From Pseudomonadota bacterium (GTDB lineage Bacteria; Pseudomonadota; Gammaproteobacteria; Burkholderiales; Rhodocyclaceae): 40,048 nucleotides of DNA. The stretch covers positions 1 to 40,048 of the forward strand of contig JAGTRS010000035.1 of the NCBI GenBank assembly GCA_018262195.1, read 5' to 3'. Within the stretch, counting starts at the first letter, position 1. Each line of letters starts with the position of its first letter. Shown here piece after piece: positions 14,968 to 25,035 of the stretch. The notes under the pieces are model-generated. The model was not told the origin of the DNA, ran no database searches, and saw only the letters and a list, made by a program, of their open reading frames with translations. Made by a program: the position numbers and the translations under genes.

Positions 14968-16191
14968 TCAGAACAGCTCGATTTCTCCGTCGCTGCTGCT
15001 CTTGGCGTTGCTGGCAGCATTGCTCGACTGGAGCGCATCGCCCTTGACGTGGGAATTGACCAGCAACTCAACCAGTTTCTGGCTGCGTTTCCGGAAGCGC
15101 TGGAGGCCATCGGATTCGTTGTCGTGCTGCAGGGCAAGGAAAGCATGCATGTATTCGCCGACATTGACCGTGCGCTGGCTGATGCGCGACATCATTTGCG
15201 TGACGATGTCTTCGAATTGCATGGCCATCACGCCTTCCTGCGTCAGATTGTGCATCTGCTCAGTGACAGCGGTGATGTGGTCGGAATGTTCGCGCGCCTT
15301 GCCGGTCAGCTCCAGCAATTCGCTGCCCAATTCGTGCAGTGTCGTGCGGGATTTCTCGGCGATGCTCATGTCGATGTTGGTTGCATCAGCGATCCGGACG
15401 CCCACTTCCTGCAGCGACTTGAGAATGTCGCTCAGCCCGTGACGAATATCGACATTGAATTCGCCCGTGCGCGCAGCAAGATTGCGTACTTCATCGGCGA
15501 CCACGGCGAAGCCGCGGCCAGCTTCGCCGGCCCGGGCAGCCTCAATGGCGGCATTCAATGCCAGCAGGTCGGTTTGCTTGGTGATGCCGGCGATGTCGTT
15601 GAGCGAACCGTTGATGTGCTTCACCTGGTTCTGCATCTGATCGAAACTCTGGGCGATACCCTGGCTGGTCTTTTGCAGTTGGGTCATCTTGCTGACGAAC
15701 TCGCCAATCAGCAAATTGGTTTCGTCGAAGAAGCGCTGCAGGCTGACCTGAGAGTTTGCCTGGCTGTTATTCGAGTCGGTCATTTGCAGCATCTGATCAA
15801 TCAGTGAGCGCAATACCTGGCGCTGGTCGGATGACTGCGATTCCAGCCCGGTCAGGCTACCGGAAATCTTGCTGACCGAAGCGCGAATGACTTCCTGTGC
15901 CTCCTGCATGTCCTTTTCCAGCGAGGTAAATTGCAACTCGGCATGGGCCATGGCCTCGTTGGAAAGTACATGGTATTCGGACATGACATCGTTCAGTTCC
16001 TGAACGTGGCTCTGCTGGCGCGATTTCCAGCGATTTCTTTCGCTAAACGAAAAGAGAATGGCTGCTACGACCAGTACCGCAATCAGCAGGAAAAAGTGGA
16101 CCGAAATCGGCCCACTGACCACCGACCAGACCCACAGCAGGAGGCATGTTGCTGCTGTAAGCCAGATCAGCAGGTCGTCGATTCTTTTCAT
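14968..16191 (-). CDS. Methyl-accepting chemotaxis protein with minimal periplasmic region
   Basis: A 407-residue receptor-like protein. Two hydrophobic segments near the N-terminus (about residues 8-28 and 31-53) are separated by only a few residues, so there is no periplasmic sensing domain. A cytoplasmic coiled coil leads to the signalling hairpin; [32 protein letters not shown] (quoted here only as the [14 protein letters not shown] and [15 protein letters not shown] halves) is the hallmark. The extra C-terminal helix includes [18 protein letters not shown], a segment typical of a subgroup of MCP-like proteins. ATG 16191 is chosen because residues upstream in frame are read from the pntB end. 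It lies directly upstream of yeeE, so it may sense membrane or cytoplasmic signals tied to sulfur uptake; that link is inference. Confidence 0.88.
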   Translation of the reverse strand: MKRIDDLLIWLTAATCLLLWVWSVVSGPISVHFFLLIAVLVVAAILFSFSERNRWKSRQQSHVQELNDVMSEYHVLSNEAMAHAELQFTSLEKDMQEAQEVIRASVSKISGSLTGLESQSSDQRQVLRSLIDQMLQMTDSNNSQANSQVSLQRFFDETNLLIGEFVSKMTQLQKTSQGIAQSFDQMQNQVKHINGSLNDIAGITKQTDLLALNAAIEAARAGEAGRGFAVVADEVRNLAARTGEFNVDIRHGLSDILKSLQEVGVRIADATNIDMSIAEKSRTTLHELGSELLELTGKAREHSDHITAVTEQMHNLTQEGVMAMQFEDIVTQMMSRISQRTVNVGEYMHAFLALQHDNESDGLQRFRKRSQKLVELLVNSHVKGDALQSSNAASNAKSSSDGEIELF

Positions 16192-16264
16192 TGGCAAGGC
16201 CTTGAAACGTAACAATGGCCAATTGTAAGGTTTTTGATATTTTTGGTGTAGATAAAGAAGCCTC

Positions 16265-17638
16265 TCACCCCATCGACTTGAGGTTCTGGATGATCTCTCC
16301 GGCCATGGGCTGGGCATCACCGTAGAGCATGCGGCAGTTGTCGGTGAAGAACAGGGCATTCTCCACCCCGGAATAACCGGTGCCCTTGCCGCGCTTGATC
16401 ACGATGACGTTCTGCGCCATGTCGGCATTCAGGATCGGCATGCCGTAGATCGGGCTGCTCTTGTCGGTGCGGGCGGAGGGATTGACCACGTCGTTGGCCC
16501 CAATGATCAGCGCCACATCGGCCTGACCGAACTCGCCATTGATCTCCTCCAGATCGAAGATCTTGTCGTAGGGTACCCCGGCTTCGGCCAGCAGCACGTT
16601 CATGTGACCTGGCATGCGGCCGGCCACCGGGTGGATGGCAAACTTCACCTCGACCCCGACCTCCTCGAGCATCTCGGTCATCTCCCAGACTTTGTGCTGG
16701 GCATGGGCCACGGCCATGCCGTAACCCGGCACGATGATGACCTTGCTGGCGTAGCGCATCATTGCCGCTGCGTCGAGTGCGCTCAGTTCCTTCATCGTGC
16801 CGCTGATCGCTTCGCCACTTGAGGCGGCAACCATCGGCGTGAAGAGGATGTTCGAGATCGGCCGGTTCATCGCCTTGGCCATCAGCTGGGTGAGCAGCGT
16901 GCCGGCAGCACCGACCACGATGCCGGCAATGATCAATGCCGGGTTGCCGAGGACGTAGCCTTCGAAACCGACGGCCAGACCGGTGAAGGCATTGAACAGC
17001 GAGATCACCACCGGCATGTCGGCGCCGCCGATCGGCAGGGTGACGATCACGCCGAGGATCAGCGAAATGGCGAAGAAGAAGTAGATCAGTTCCGGTTTGG
17101 CCGGCGCCATCACCACCATGGCAATACCCAGACCAACGGCGGTCAGGGCGAGGATGACATTGACCGCATTCTGGGCTGGCAGGCGATGGGCTTTCTTCAG
17201 CACGCCCTGCAGTTTGGCCCAGGCGACGCAGGAGCCGGTGAAGGAGATGGCACCGATCAGGGCGCCGATGACGGCCAGAACGGTGGTCACGGTACTGTGC
17301 ACATCGCCACGGGCGAACTCGATGGCGGCAATCGCTGCTGCGGCACCACCGCCCATGCCGTTGTAGATGGCGACCATCTGCGGCATGTCGGTCATCTTGA
17401 CCTTCTGGCCGGAAATCCAGGCGGCGGCACCACCGAGACCAAGGGCGAGGATCATCAGGACGATGTTCTTCAGACCGGGAACGAGGAAGGTGCCGGCTAT
17501 GGCGATCAGCATGCCGTAACCGGCGATGACGATGCCTTTGCGGGCGGAAGCCGGGGAACTCATGCCCTTCAAACCGAAGATGAACAGGGCGGCGCCGAGG
17601 AACCAGGCGCCTTGAACGTAGAGGGGCAGACTCATCAT
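16265..17638 (-). CDS. pntB: NAD(P) transhydrogenase subunit beta
   Basis: A 457-residue membrane protein: about eight or nine transmembrane helices, then the NADP(H)-binding domain III at the C-terminus. Domain III motifs are [34 protein letters not shown], and near the end [19 protein letters not shown] with DAQPM. Together with the two alpha polypeptides it couples proton entry to reduction of NADP by NADH. Its ATG overlaps the TGA of the preceding pntAB gene (ATGA at 17635-17638). The product would supply NADPH, relevant beside two NADP-dependent isocitrate dehydrogenase genes a few kilobases away. The two adjacent start ATGs cannot be told apart. Confidence 0.96.
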   Translation of the reverse strand: MMSLPLYVQGAWFLGAALFIFGLKGMSSPASARKGIVIAGYGMLIAIAGTFLVPGLKNIVLMILALGLGGAAAWISGQKVKMTDMPQMVAIYNGMGGGAAAAIAAIEFARGDVHSTVTTVLAVIGALIGAISFTGSCVAWAKLQGVLKKAHRLPAQNAVNVILALTAVGLGIAMVVMAPAKPELIYFFFAISLILGVIVTLPIGGADMPVVISLFNAFTGLAVGFEGYVLGNPALIIAGIVVGAAGTLLTQLMAKAMNRPISNILFTPMVAASSGEAISGTMKELSALDAAAMMRYASKVIIVPGYGMAVAHAQHKVWEMTEMLEEVGVEVKFAIHPVAGRMPGHMNVLLAEAGVPYDKIFDLEEINGEFGQADVALIIGANDVVNPSARTDKSSPIYGMPILNADMAQNVIVIKRGKGTGYSGVENALFFTDNCRMLYGDAQPMAGEIIQNLKSMG

Positions 17639-17916
17639 GCTTCCTTCTTCTTGAACATGGCGAGCATGCGTTCGGTCACGACGTAACCGCCGGCCGCATT
17701 GGCGGCACCAAGGGCGACGGCGAAGAAGCCGATGGACTGTTCGACGACGGTATCGGCACTGCCCAGCGCAATCATGGCGCCGACGACCACGACACCGTGG
17801 ATGAAGTTGGAGCCGGACATCAGTGGGGTGTGCAGGATGACCGGCACCTTGGCGATGATCTCGTAGCCGGTGAAGGCGGCGAGCATGAAGATGTACAACG
17901 CGAGCAGACCGTCCAT
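17635..17916 (-). CDS. pntAB: NAD(P) transhydrogenase subunit alpha part 2 (membrane part)
   Basis: A 93-residue protein with three hydrophobic helices, equal to the C-terminal membrane portion of E. coli PntA, here encoded separately as in many alpha- and betaproteobacteria. The sequence LALYIFMLAAFTGYEIIAKVP then TPLMSGSNFIHGVVVVGAM is highly typical. The start ATG at 17916 overlaps the pntAA stop (TAATG on the minus strand), and its own stop overlaps the pntB start. The three genes are therefore translationally coupled and make a three-polypeptide transhydrogenase. Confidence 0.94.
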   Translation of the reverse strand: MDGLLALYIFMLAAFTGYEIIAKVPVILHTPLMSGSNFIHGVVVVGAMIALGSADTVVEQSIGFFAVALGAANAAGGYVVTERMLAMFKKKEA

Positions 17917-19043
17917 TACGCTTCTCCCATCACTTGTTTGACGGTGGCGTGCACCGTTGCGCCATCGCGGCACAGCACGGTGCCGGCCAGCACTTCGTCG
18001 CTCCAGTCGAACTGGAGGCTGCCGTCCTTGATCCACGGCGAGAGGAAGTTGTAGAGGTTCTTGGCGTAGAGCTCGGAGGCGTGGGTGGGCATGCGGGAGG
18101 GAAGATTCAGTGGGCCGTGGATGTTCACGTCGTTGGCGATGACGTGTTCGCCCGGCTGGGTGAGTTCGCAGTTGCCACCGGATTCGGCGGCCATGTCGAC
18201 GATGATGGCGCCGTATTTCATGCGGCCGACCATCTCGCGGGTGATGATGACCGGGGCCTTCTTGCCCGGGATGGCGGCGGTGGTGATGACGACATCGGAC
18301 ATGGCAATCACTTTGGTCAGCTTCTCGACCTGCGCTGCTTTCTCTTCGGCGGTGAGTTCGCGGGCATAGCCGCCGGTGCCGTCGGCAGACACACCGGTGT
18401 CGACGAACTTGGCACCGAGGGATTCGATCTGTTCCTTGGCGGCGGCGCGCACATCATAGGCTTCGACCATGGCACCCAGGCGTTTGCAGGTGGCGATGGC
18501 TTGCAGGCCGGCAACGCCGGCACCAATGACGAGGACCCGGGCCGGGCGGATGGTGCCGGCGGCGGTAGTGAGCATGGGGAAGAACTTGGTGCAGCGGGCG
18601 GCGGCAATCAGGCCGCATTGGTAGCCGGCGCAGGCGCCCTGGGACGACAGGGCATCCATGCTTTGGGCACGCGAGATGCGCGGCAGCAGTTCGAGCGAGA
18701 AAGCGGTGATCTTCTTGGCGTTCAGCGCGGCAAGGCGCTCTTTCGACTCGAAGGGCTTCAGGAGGCCGATCAGCACGGAGCCTTCAGGCAGGGCTGCGAT
18801 CTCGCTGAGGCTCGGCGGAGTGACGCGCAGGATCAGATCGGCTTGGCCGTAGGCTTCCGTTGGGCCGGGCTGGAAGTCGACGTCGGTGTAATCCGAATCG
18901 AGAAAGTGGCTCTGAATGCCGGAACTTTGTTCCATGCGTAATCGTGCGCCGAGGGCGGCAAATTTCTTGGCTGTCTCGGGTGACAGCGCGGTACGGCTTT
19001 CGCCTTCCGCACTTTCGCGAGCAACCGCCAGGGTCAGCGGCAT
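17916..19043 (-). CDS. pntAA: NAD(P) transhydrogenase subunit alpha part 1 (NAD-binding)
   Basis: A 375-residue soluble domain I of transhydrogenase, related to alanine dehydrogenase. Visible features: the N-terminal VARESAEGESRTALSPETAKKF, the nucleotide-binding VLVIGAGVAGLQAIATCKRLGA (glycine-rich loop, about residues 166-187) followed by the acidic VEAYDVR, and the RMPTHASELYAKNLYNFLSP segment at the C-terminus, where the membrane part would continue in fused PntA. AGGAGA 7 bases before the ATG at 19043 decides the start; the frame extends 18 codons further but without a site. First gene of pntAA-pntAB-pntB. It lies downstream of aceK, 144 bases away, so it may have its own promoter. Confidence 0.95.
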   Translation of the reverse strand: MPLTLAVARESAEGESRTALSPETAKKFAALGARLRMEQSSGIQSHFLDSDYTDVDFQPGPTEAYGQADLILRVTPPSLSEIAALPEGSVLIGLLKPFESKERLAALNAKKITAFSLELLPRISRAQSMDALSSQGACAGYQCGLIAAARCTKFFPMLTTAAGTIRPARVLVIGAGVAGLQAIATCKRLGAMVEAYDVRAAAKEQIESLGAKFVDTGVSADGTGGYARELTAEEKAAQVEKLTKVIAMSDVVITTAAIPGKKAPVIITREMVGRMKYGAIIVDMAAESGGNCELTQPGEHVIANDVNIHGPLNLPSRMPTHASELYAKNLYNFLSPWIKDGSLQFDWSDEVLAGTVLCRDGATVHATVKQVMGEA

Positions 19044-19187
19044 TGGGGTTCTCCTAGAGGTATTGATTTGAATATTTGCTGTACTGCTGCCGATCAATCG
19101 TTATCGATCATTGTTCTATTAATGCATTTGCGCGAAAGATAAGTGATTTGTTATGACCTGAGTAGTCAGAGTTTCTGACTCTTTCGT

Positions 19188-20984
19188 TCAGCAATGCTTT
19201 AACTGTTGGCCATCTGCCATGGGCGCCGGGGAATTGATGAAGCGAAGTTCCTGCGGGTAGGGGAAAAAATCCTCGACGTGGCCGCTGCGGATTTTCTCCT
19301 GCGCCTCCTGCCAGAACTTGGGACTCAACAAATCCTTGTGGTGCTTGATGAAAATCTTGCGAACCTGCGGCGAAGTGAGCAGGAAGGTGGCGAACTCCTC
19401 CGGAAAGACATCGCCACGATTGACCGGATACCAGACTTCGCCCGACATCTCGGTCTCGAAATCCGGGGCCGGCGGGATCTTGCGGAAGTTGATGTCGGTC
19501 ATGTATTCGATTTCGTCGTAGTCGTAGAAAACGACCCGGCCGAAACGGGTGACGCCGAAGTTCTTCCACAGCATGTCGCCCGGGAAGACGTTGGCCTGGG
19601 CCATTTCACGGATGGCGCTGCCGTATTCGCGGATGACGTGTTCCAGCCCTTCGACGTTATTGGAGCGTTCCATCCGTTCGAGGTGGATGTTAAGCGGTTC
19701 CATGCGGCGCTCGATATACAGGTGCTTGATGATCAACTGGTCGCCATCGACTTCGAAGCAGGTGGGGGCCAGCTGTTGCAACTCGGCCAGTACCTCGTCG
19801 TCGAAGCGCTTCAGCGGGAACATCACGTTGGAGAACTCCAGCGTATCGGCCATTCGCCCAACGCGGTCGACCTGCTTGACCATCATGAATTTCTTCTTGA
19901 CGGTGGCGCGGTCCATGTCCTTGGAGCTGCCGAAGACGTCCTTGATCAACTTGAAGACGTAGGGGTAGGAGGGAAGCGTGAACACCAGCATGACCAGGCC
20001 GCGGATGCCGGGGGCCATGATGAATTTGTCTTCCGAGTGATGCAGGTGATAGATGAAATCGCGGAAGAACATCGTTTTGCCCTGCTTGCCGAGGCCGAGC
20101 ATGATGTATAGCTCGGAGCGCGGCTTGGCGGGAAGGATGGAGCGCAGGAACTGCACGTAACCGGAGGGCACCTCCATGTCGACCATGAAATAGGCTCGCG
20201 ACAGCGAGAAGAGCAGGCCGATCCGCCAGGCGTCGAGCAGTATGGTGTCGAGGTAGAGCTTGCCGTCCTCGTTTTGTAGCACCGGAATGGTAAAGGGATA
20301 TTCGGTCGCGCCGTTGATCGCCTTGCCGATGATGTAGGCGGCCTTGTTGCGATAGAACGCCGAGCCGAGTACCTGGATCTGGAAATTGACTTCACGCCGG
20401 GGCATGCCGTTCAGGAAGCGATGGACGGCTTGGTAAACATGCTCGATGTCGCGTTCCAGGTCGACAAACGGCCGGTGCCACTCGAAATCCCCGACGATCT
20501 TGCGAATCGCGCCGCGCAGGCCGTCTTCCTTGGCGTAATAGCTGCGGTAAGTCTGGGTGTCGTCGCCTTCAATGTTCTCCGTCGAAATACTCGGACGAAC
20601 AAAGATGAAGTCGTTGTGGAAGTAATTCCGGTGCAGGATCTTGGTTGTCACCGAGTTGAAAAAGGTCTCGGCCAGTTCGGGTTGCTTGTGGTTGAGCAGC
20701 AGGCCGATGTAAAGCAGCTTGACTTGCTGCCAGGTCGTGTCGTCGATGGAGGCTGCATCGAACTCGTTACGCAGGCGCTCGACGCATTCGTCGACACGGT
20801 CGTCGTAGAAGCGGATGCGCTCCTTTACCGCCTTGTGTACGCCCAGCCAGTCGGCCTGTTCGAAGCGTGTTTTGGCCTCGCGGCTGGTCTGGCGGAACAG
20901 GGTGTAGTGCTTGTTGAACCCCTGGATCATGGCCAGGGCGATCTGGTGTGCGTTGGTGCCGTAGAGGCCGACAGATATTTTCAT
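19188..20984 (-). CDS. aceK: Isocitrate dehydrogenase kinase/phosphatase AceK
   Basis: A 598-residue bifunctional enzyme that phosphorylates and dephosphorylates homodimeric isocitrate dehydrogenase, directing carbon between the TCA cycle and the glyoxylate bypass. The N-terminal regulatory half holds the AMP-binding region; the kinase-like C-terminal half has LGLGKQGKTMFFRDF (ATP-binding loop region, about residue 300), MVFTLPSYPYVFKLIKD (catalytic Lys) and VFPGDMLWKNFGVTRFGRVVFYDYDEIEYM (quoted in part: GDMLWKNFGVTRFGRV), the catalytic/metal loop. It is divergent from monomeric icd and two genes from its true substrate, the homodimeric icd. E. coli keeps aceK beside aceBA; here aceB is about 19 kb away. 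A hairpin at 19164-19180 just downstream lacks a U-tract. Confidence 0.97.
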   Translation of the reverse strand: MKISVGLYGTNAHQIALAMIQGFNKHYTLFRQTSREAKTRFEQADWLGVHKAVKERIRFYDDRVDECVERLRNEFDAASIDDTTWQQVKLLYIGLLLNHKQPELAETFFNSVTTKILHRNYFHNDFIFVRPSISTENIEGDDTQTYRSYYAKEDGLRGAIRKIVGDFEWHRPFVDLERDIEHVYQAVHRFLNGMPRREVNFQIQVLGSAFYRNKAAYIIGKAINGATEYPFTIPVLQNEDGKLYLDTILLDAWRIGLLFSLSRAYFMVDMEVPSGYVQFLRSILPAKPRSELYIMLGLGKQGKTMFFRDFIYHLHHSEDKFIMAPGIRGLVMLVFTLPSYPYVFKLIKDVFGSSKDMDRATVKKKFMMVKQVDRVGRMADTLEFSNVMFPLKRFDDEVLAELQQLAPTCFEVDGDQLIIKHLYIERRMEPLNIHLERMERSNNVEGLEHVIREYGSAIREMAQANVFPGDMLWKNFGVTRFGRVVFYDYDEIEYMTDINFRKIPPAPDFETEMSGEVWYPVNRGDVFPEEFATFLLTSPQVRKIFIKHHKDLLSPKFWQEAQEKIRSGHVEDFFPYPQELRFINSPAPMADGQQLKHC

Positions 20985-21083
20985 GGTCGAAAAAGCTTGG
21001 GTTCAGTGGCAAATATTAGCACCAGCGAATAGCGTCGATGTGTATGAATTTTCAGAGAAATCGCAATGTGAAAAGGCATTTCG

Positions 21084-21112
21084 TTGACTGAGATGCGGCG
21101 GGGGTTGATACT
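21084..21112 (+). promoter_or_regulatory. Candidate sigma70 promoter for monomeric icd
   Basis: TTGACT at 21084-21089 and GATACT at 21107-21112 are separated by 17 bases, within the 216-base divergent gap between aceK and the monomeric isocitrate dehydrogenase gene. Transcription would start near 21119, leaving a leader of about 80 bases. On the opposite strand only a weak candidate (TTGCGA, 16 bases, TACACA) is visible for aceK. Confidence 0.5.
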
Positions 21113-21200
21113 CTTAATGTTTTGCTTCAGCAAACCGGTTTACAAAGGGCTGAGCGTGATTCTCGGCCCCAATAATTCAATCCAACGCAAGGGGATATTC

Positions 21201-23438
21201 ATGGCTGGTGGAAAGTCGAAAATCATTTACACGCTGACCGATGAGGCGCCGCTGCTGGCGACTTGTGCATTTTTGCCGATCATCCGCACCTTCACCGGTC
21301 CGGCCGGCATCGAGATCGAAAAGGCCGACATCTCCGTGTCCGCCCGCGTTCTCTCCGAATTCTCCGATTTCCTGACCGACGAGCAGAAGGTTCCCAATAC
21401 GCTGGGCGAACTGGGCAAAAAGTGCCTGCTGCCGGAAACCAACATCATCAAGCTGCCGAACATTTCCGCTTCCGTTGCCCAGCTCAAGGCCTGTGTCAAG
21501 GAACTGCAGGAAAAGGGCTATGCCATCCCCGATTACCCTGAAACTGCCAACACCGACGAAGAAAAGGCCCTCAAGGCCCGCTTCGGCAAGTGCCTCGGTT
21601 CTGCTGTCAATCCGGTGCTGCGCGAAGGCAACTCCGATCGGCGCGCGCCGATGGCCGTCAAGAACTACGCCCGGAAGCGCCCGCACTCCATGGGCGAATG
21701 GAAGCAATGGTCACAGACCCATGTTTCCCACATGGAACATGGCGACTTCTACCATGGCGAAAAGTCGATGACCCTCGACAAGCCGCGCGAAGTACGCATG
21801 GAACTGATCGCCAAGGGCGGCAAGACCACTGTGCTGAAACCGAAACTCGCCCTGCTTGAAGGCGAGATCATCGACTCGATGTTCATGAGCAAGAAGGCGC
21901 TGTGCGACTTCTATGAGCAAACGCTGGAAGATTGTCGCGAGGCCGGCATCCTGTATTCGCTGCACGTCAAGGCGACGATGATGAAGGTGTCGCACCCCAT
22001 CGTCTTCGGCCATTGCGTCAAGATCTACTACAAGGACGCCTTCGCGAAGCACGGCAAGACCTTCGAGGAACTGGGTATCAACGTCAATAACGGCATGGTC
22101 GATCTGTACGACAAGATCAAGAACCTGCCGGAATCCAAGCGCGACGAGATCATCCGCGACCTGCATGCCTGTCAGGAACACCGTCCGCGTCTGGCCATGG
22201 TTGACTCGGCCAAGGGCATCACCAACTTCCATTCGCCGAACGACATCATCGTCGACGCTTCCATGCCGGCCATGATCCGCCAGGGCGGCAAGATGTGGGG
22301 CGCTGACGGCAAGCAGTACGACAGCAAGTGCGTCATGCCGGAATCGACCTTTGCTCGCATTTACCAGGAGATGATCAACTTCGTCAAATGGCATGGCAAC
22401 TTCGATCCGAAGACCATGGGCACCGTGCCGAACGTCGGTCTGATGGCCCAGCAGGCCGAGGAATACGGCTCGCACGACAAGACTTTTGAAATCGCCGAAG
22501 ACGGTATCGCCAACATCGTCGACAACGCCACCGGCGAAGTCCTGCTGACGCAGACGGTCGAAGCCGGTGACATCTGGCGTATGTGTCAGGTCAAGGATGC
22601 CCCGATCCGTGACTGGGTCAAGCTGGCCGTCACCCGCGCCCGTCAATCCAATACGCCAGCTGTCTTCTGGCTGGATTCGTACCGTCCGCACGAAGCCGAA
22701 TTGATCAAGAAGGTCCAGAAATACCTCAAGGATCATGACACCAGTGGTCTCGAAATTCTCATCATGTCGCAGGTCCGTGCCATGCGCTTCACGCTGGAAC
22801 GCGTTGCCCGCGGTTTTGACACCATCTCGGTGACCGGCAACATTCTGCGCGACTACCTGACTGACCTGTTCCCGATCATGGAACTGGGTACCTCGGCCAA
22901 GATGCTGTCCATCGTCCCGCTGATGAACGGCGGCGGCATGTACGAAACTGGTGCCGGCGGTTCGGCGCCGAAACACGTGCAGCAGCTGACCCAGGAAAAC
23001 CACTTGCGTTGGGATTCGCTCGGCGAGTTCCTGGCCCTGGCGGTCTCGATGGAAGAGCTGGGCATCAAGGAGAAGAATCCGCGTGCCAAGCTGCTGGCCA
23101 AGACGCTGGATGCTGCGACCGGCAAACTGCTGGACAACAACAAGTCTCCGTCACCGAAGACCGGTGAGCTGGACAACCGCGGCTCGCAGTTCTATCTCGC
23201 CATGTTCTGGGCGCAGGAACTGGCCAATCAGACCGAGGACAAGGAACTGGCTGCTCATTTCGGCAAGCTGGCCAAGAGCCTGACTGACAACGAGGCGCAG
23301 ATCGTCGCTGAGTTGAAGATGGTGCAGGGCAAGCCGGTCGATATCGGCGGCTACTACAAGGCCGATGCCGAGAAGTGCAAGGCGGTCATGCGTCCGAGCC
23401 CGACGCTGAATGCTGCTCTGAAGGCAGCACGCGCCTAA
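21201..23438 (+). CDS. icd: Isocitrate dehydrogenase (NADP), monomeric type
   Basis: A 745-residue monomeric NADP-dependent isocitrate dehydrogenase, a family unrelated in length to the 416-residue dimeric enzyme and first known from Azotobacter, Corynebacterium and Vibrio. It converts isocitrate to 2-oxoglutarate with CO2 and NADPH. Visible motifs include the N-terminal [15 protein letters not shown], the substrate loop GNSDRRAP (residues 143-150) followed by [34 protein letters not shown], and the C-terminal GSAPKHVQQ and [19 protein letters not shown] 21201 is preceded by AAGGGGAT; the frame runs further upstream but through the promoter. It lacks the Ser113 loop, so AceK should not regulate it. 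A strong terminator follows. Confidence 0.97.
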   Translation: MAGGKSKIIYTLTDEAPLLATCAFLPIIRTFTGPAGIEIEKADISVSARVLSEFSDFLTDEQKVPNTLGELGKKCLLPETNIIKLPNISASVAQLKACVKELQEKGYAIPDYPETANTDEEKALKARFGKCLGSAVNPVLREGNSDRRAPMAVKNYARKRPHSMGEWKQWSQTHVSHMEHGDFYHGEKSMTLDKPREVRMELIAKGGKTTVLKPKLALLEGEIIDSMFMSKKALCDFYEQTLEDCREAGILYSLHVKATMMKVSHPIVFGHCVKIYYKDAFAKHGKTFEELGINVNNGMVDLYDKIKNLPESKRDEIIRDLHACQEHRPRLAMVDSAKGITNFHSPNDIIVDASMPAMIRQGGKMWGADGKQYDSKCVMPESTFARIYQEMINFVKWHGNFDPKTMGTVPNVGLMAQQAEEYGSHDKTFEIAEDGIANIVDNATGEVLLTQTVEAGDIWRMCQVKDAPIRDWVKLAVTRARQSNTPAVFWLDSYRPHEAELIKKVQKYLKDHDTSGLEILIMSQVRAMRFTLERVARGFDTISVTGNILRDYLTDLFPIMELGTSAKMLSIVPLMNGGGMYETGAGGSAPKHVQQLTQENHLRWDSLGEFLALAVSMEELGIKEKNPRAKLLAKTLDAATGKLLDNNKSPSPKTGELDNRGSQFYLAMFWAQELANQTEDKELAAHFGKLAKSLTDNEAQIVAELKMVQGKPVDIGGYYKADAEKCKAVMRPSPTLNAALKAARA

Positions 23439-23458
23439 ACAGCGAACTTGCCCGAACG

Positions 23459-23494
23459 GCCCGGCGAACCTTCTGGTTTGCCGGGCTGTTTTCT
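23459..23494 (+). terminator. Intrinsic terminator of monomeric icd
   Basis: GCCCGGCGAACC (23459-23470) pairs with GGTTTGCCGGGC (23475-23486) in a 12-bp stem with one G-U pair and the loop TTCT, followed by the T-rich tract TGTTTTCTTT. It separates the two icd genes into different transcripts. Confidence 0.88.
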
Positions 23495-23646
23495 TTGGTA
23501 CTAGCTCAAAGAGAGGTGGCTGACATCAGTGCTGCTTTTGCCGCATAATCGAAAGCACTGCCGGCCTCAGGAGACGATTTGTCCGGCGCCCCCGTAGCGG
23601 GGAATTCGACTCTCGAAGTCGCCCGATAACAACGTATGGAGTGAAT

Positions 23647-24888
23647 ATGGCTTCTCACATCAAGGTTCCGCAAGGTGGTTCGAAAATCGTTCCGGGTCAG
23701 GCGATTCCGGATAATCCGATCATTCCGTTTATCGAAGGCGACGGTATCGGCATCGACATCACGCCGGTCATGATCAAGGTCATTGATGCCGCAGTCGACA
23801 AGGCTTACGGCGGCAAGAAGAAGATTCACTGGATGGAAGTCTATGCCGGCGAGAAGTCGACCCGTCTGTATGGTCCGGACGAGTGGCTGCCCAAGGAAAC
23901 CTTTGATGCCCTGAAGGAATACTCTGTCTCCATCAAGGGGCCGATGACGACGCCGGTTGGCGGCGGCATCCGTTCCCTGAATGTGGCCCTGCGCCAGGAA
24001 CTGGATCTCTATCAGTGCGTCCGTCCGGTGCAGTACTTCAAGGGCGTGCCTTCACCGTTGAAGCACCCGGAACTGGTCAATATGGTCATCTTCCGCGAGA
24101 ACACCGAAGACATCTACGCCGGTATCGAGTGGGCCGTTGGTTCCGAGGGCGTCAAGAAAGTCGTCAAGTTCCTGCAGGAAGAAATGGGCGTCAAGAAGAT
24201 CCGTTTCCCGGAATCATCCGGTATTGGTATCAAGCCGATTTCCGTCGAGGGCACATCGCGCCTGGTTCGCGCTGCCATCAAGTACGCCATCGACAATGAT
24301 CGCAAGTCGGTGACCATCGTGCACAAGGGCAACATCATGAAATTCACGGAAGGCCTGTTCCGTGACACCTGCTACAAGCTGGCCCAGGATGAGTTCGGGG
24401 CCGAACTGATTGACGGTGGCCCGTGGTGCAAGATCAAGAATCCCAAGAGCGGTCGCGAGATCATCATCAAGGATTCCATCGCCGATGCCTTCCTGCAGCA
24501 GATTCTGCTGCGCCCGGCCGAATACGATGTGATCGCCACCACCAACCTGAACGGTGATTACATTTCCGACGCACTGGCTGCGCAGGTCGGCGGCATCGGC
24601 ATTGCGCCGGGTGCCAACATCTCCGACAAGTACGCCTGTTTTGAAGCCACCCACGGGACCGCACCGAAGTACGCCGGTCTGGACAAGGTGAATCCGGGCT
24701 CGCTGATCCTCTCGGCCGAAATGATGCTGCGTCATCTCGGCTGGGTCGAAGCCGCCAATCTGGTGGTCAAGGCCATGGAAGCGGCCATTGGTGACAAGCA
24801 GGTGACTTATGACTTCGCCCGTCTGATGGAGGGGGCCAATGAATTGAGCTGCTCCGATTTTGGCGATGCGATGATCGCCCGCATGTAA
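23647..24888 (+). CDS. icd: Isocitrate dehydrogenase (NADP), homodimeric type
   Basis: A 413-residue homodimeric NADP-isocitrate dehydrogenase close in length to E. coli Icd (416). The nucleotide/isocitrate motif [13 protein letters not shown] opens the domain. [18 protein letters not shown] holds the serine (about residue 110, Ser113 in E. coli) that AceK phosphorylates. The metal/substrate segment [12 protein letters not shown], then [20 protein letters not shown] near the C-terminus, complete the family pattern. GGAG at 23638-23641 is 5 bases before ATG 23647, so I prefer this to the GTG at 23641. It has its own terminator. Having this enzyme plus the monomeric one within 200 bases is uncommon. 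Confidence 0.97.
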   Translation: MASHIKVPQGGSKIVPGQAIPDNPIIPFIEGDGIGIDITPVMIKVIDAAVDKAYGGKKKIHWMEVYAGEKSTRLYGPDEWLPKETFDALKEYSVSIKGPMTTPVGGGIRSLNVALRQELDLYQCVRPVQYFKGVPSPLKHPELVNMVIFRENTEDIYAGIEWAVGSEGVKKVVKFLQEEMGVKKIRFPESSGIGIKPISVEGTSRLVRAAIKYAIDNDRKSVTIVHKGNIMKFTEGLFRDTCYKLAQDEFGAELIDGGPWCKIKNPKSGREIIIKDSIADAFLQQILLRPAEYDVIATTNLNGDYISDALAAQVGGIGIAPGANISDKYACFEATHGTAPKYAGLDKVNPGSLILSAEMMLRHLGWVEAANLVVKAMEAAIGDKQVTYDFARLMEGANELSCSDFGDAMIARM

Positions 24889-24913
24889 TCTCGCTCGGAA
24901 AATCTGACTGAAG

Positions 24914-24944
24914 GAAGCCCCTGCCTAGGGGCTTCTGTCGTTTT
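24914..24944 (+). terminator. Intrinsic terminator of homodimeric icd
   Basis: GAAGCCCCT (24914-24922) pairs perfectly with AGGGGCTTC (24927-24935), loop GCCT, followed by TGTCGTTTT. The stem is 9 bp. Confidence 0.85.
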
Positions 24945-25035
24945 GGGCCCCACCAGGCCAGGCGGAGGCGTATGCTGTTGCCAGCCAATTGGCCATGCAA
25001 TCGCTGCCGTCAGGCGCGAACGAAAGGATAGTCCT

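Noticed and set aside
19164..19180. Hairpin AGTCAGA-GTT-TCTGACT after aceK as a terminator
   Set aside because: No T-run follows on the minus strand; kept only as a note because the spacer leads into the pntAA upstream region.
23521..23640. Small GC-rich dyads (CCCC-GTAGC-GGGG and TTCGA-CTC-TCGAA) upstream of homodimeric icd as a riboswitch
   Set aside because: Stems are only 4-5 bp and do not match a riboswitch class I can recognise; likely chance.
23641..23646. GTG start for the homodimeric icd
   Set aside because: The ATG six bases later has a better-spaced ribosome-binding site (GGAG, 5 bases).
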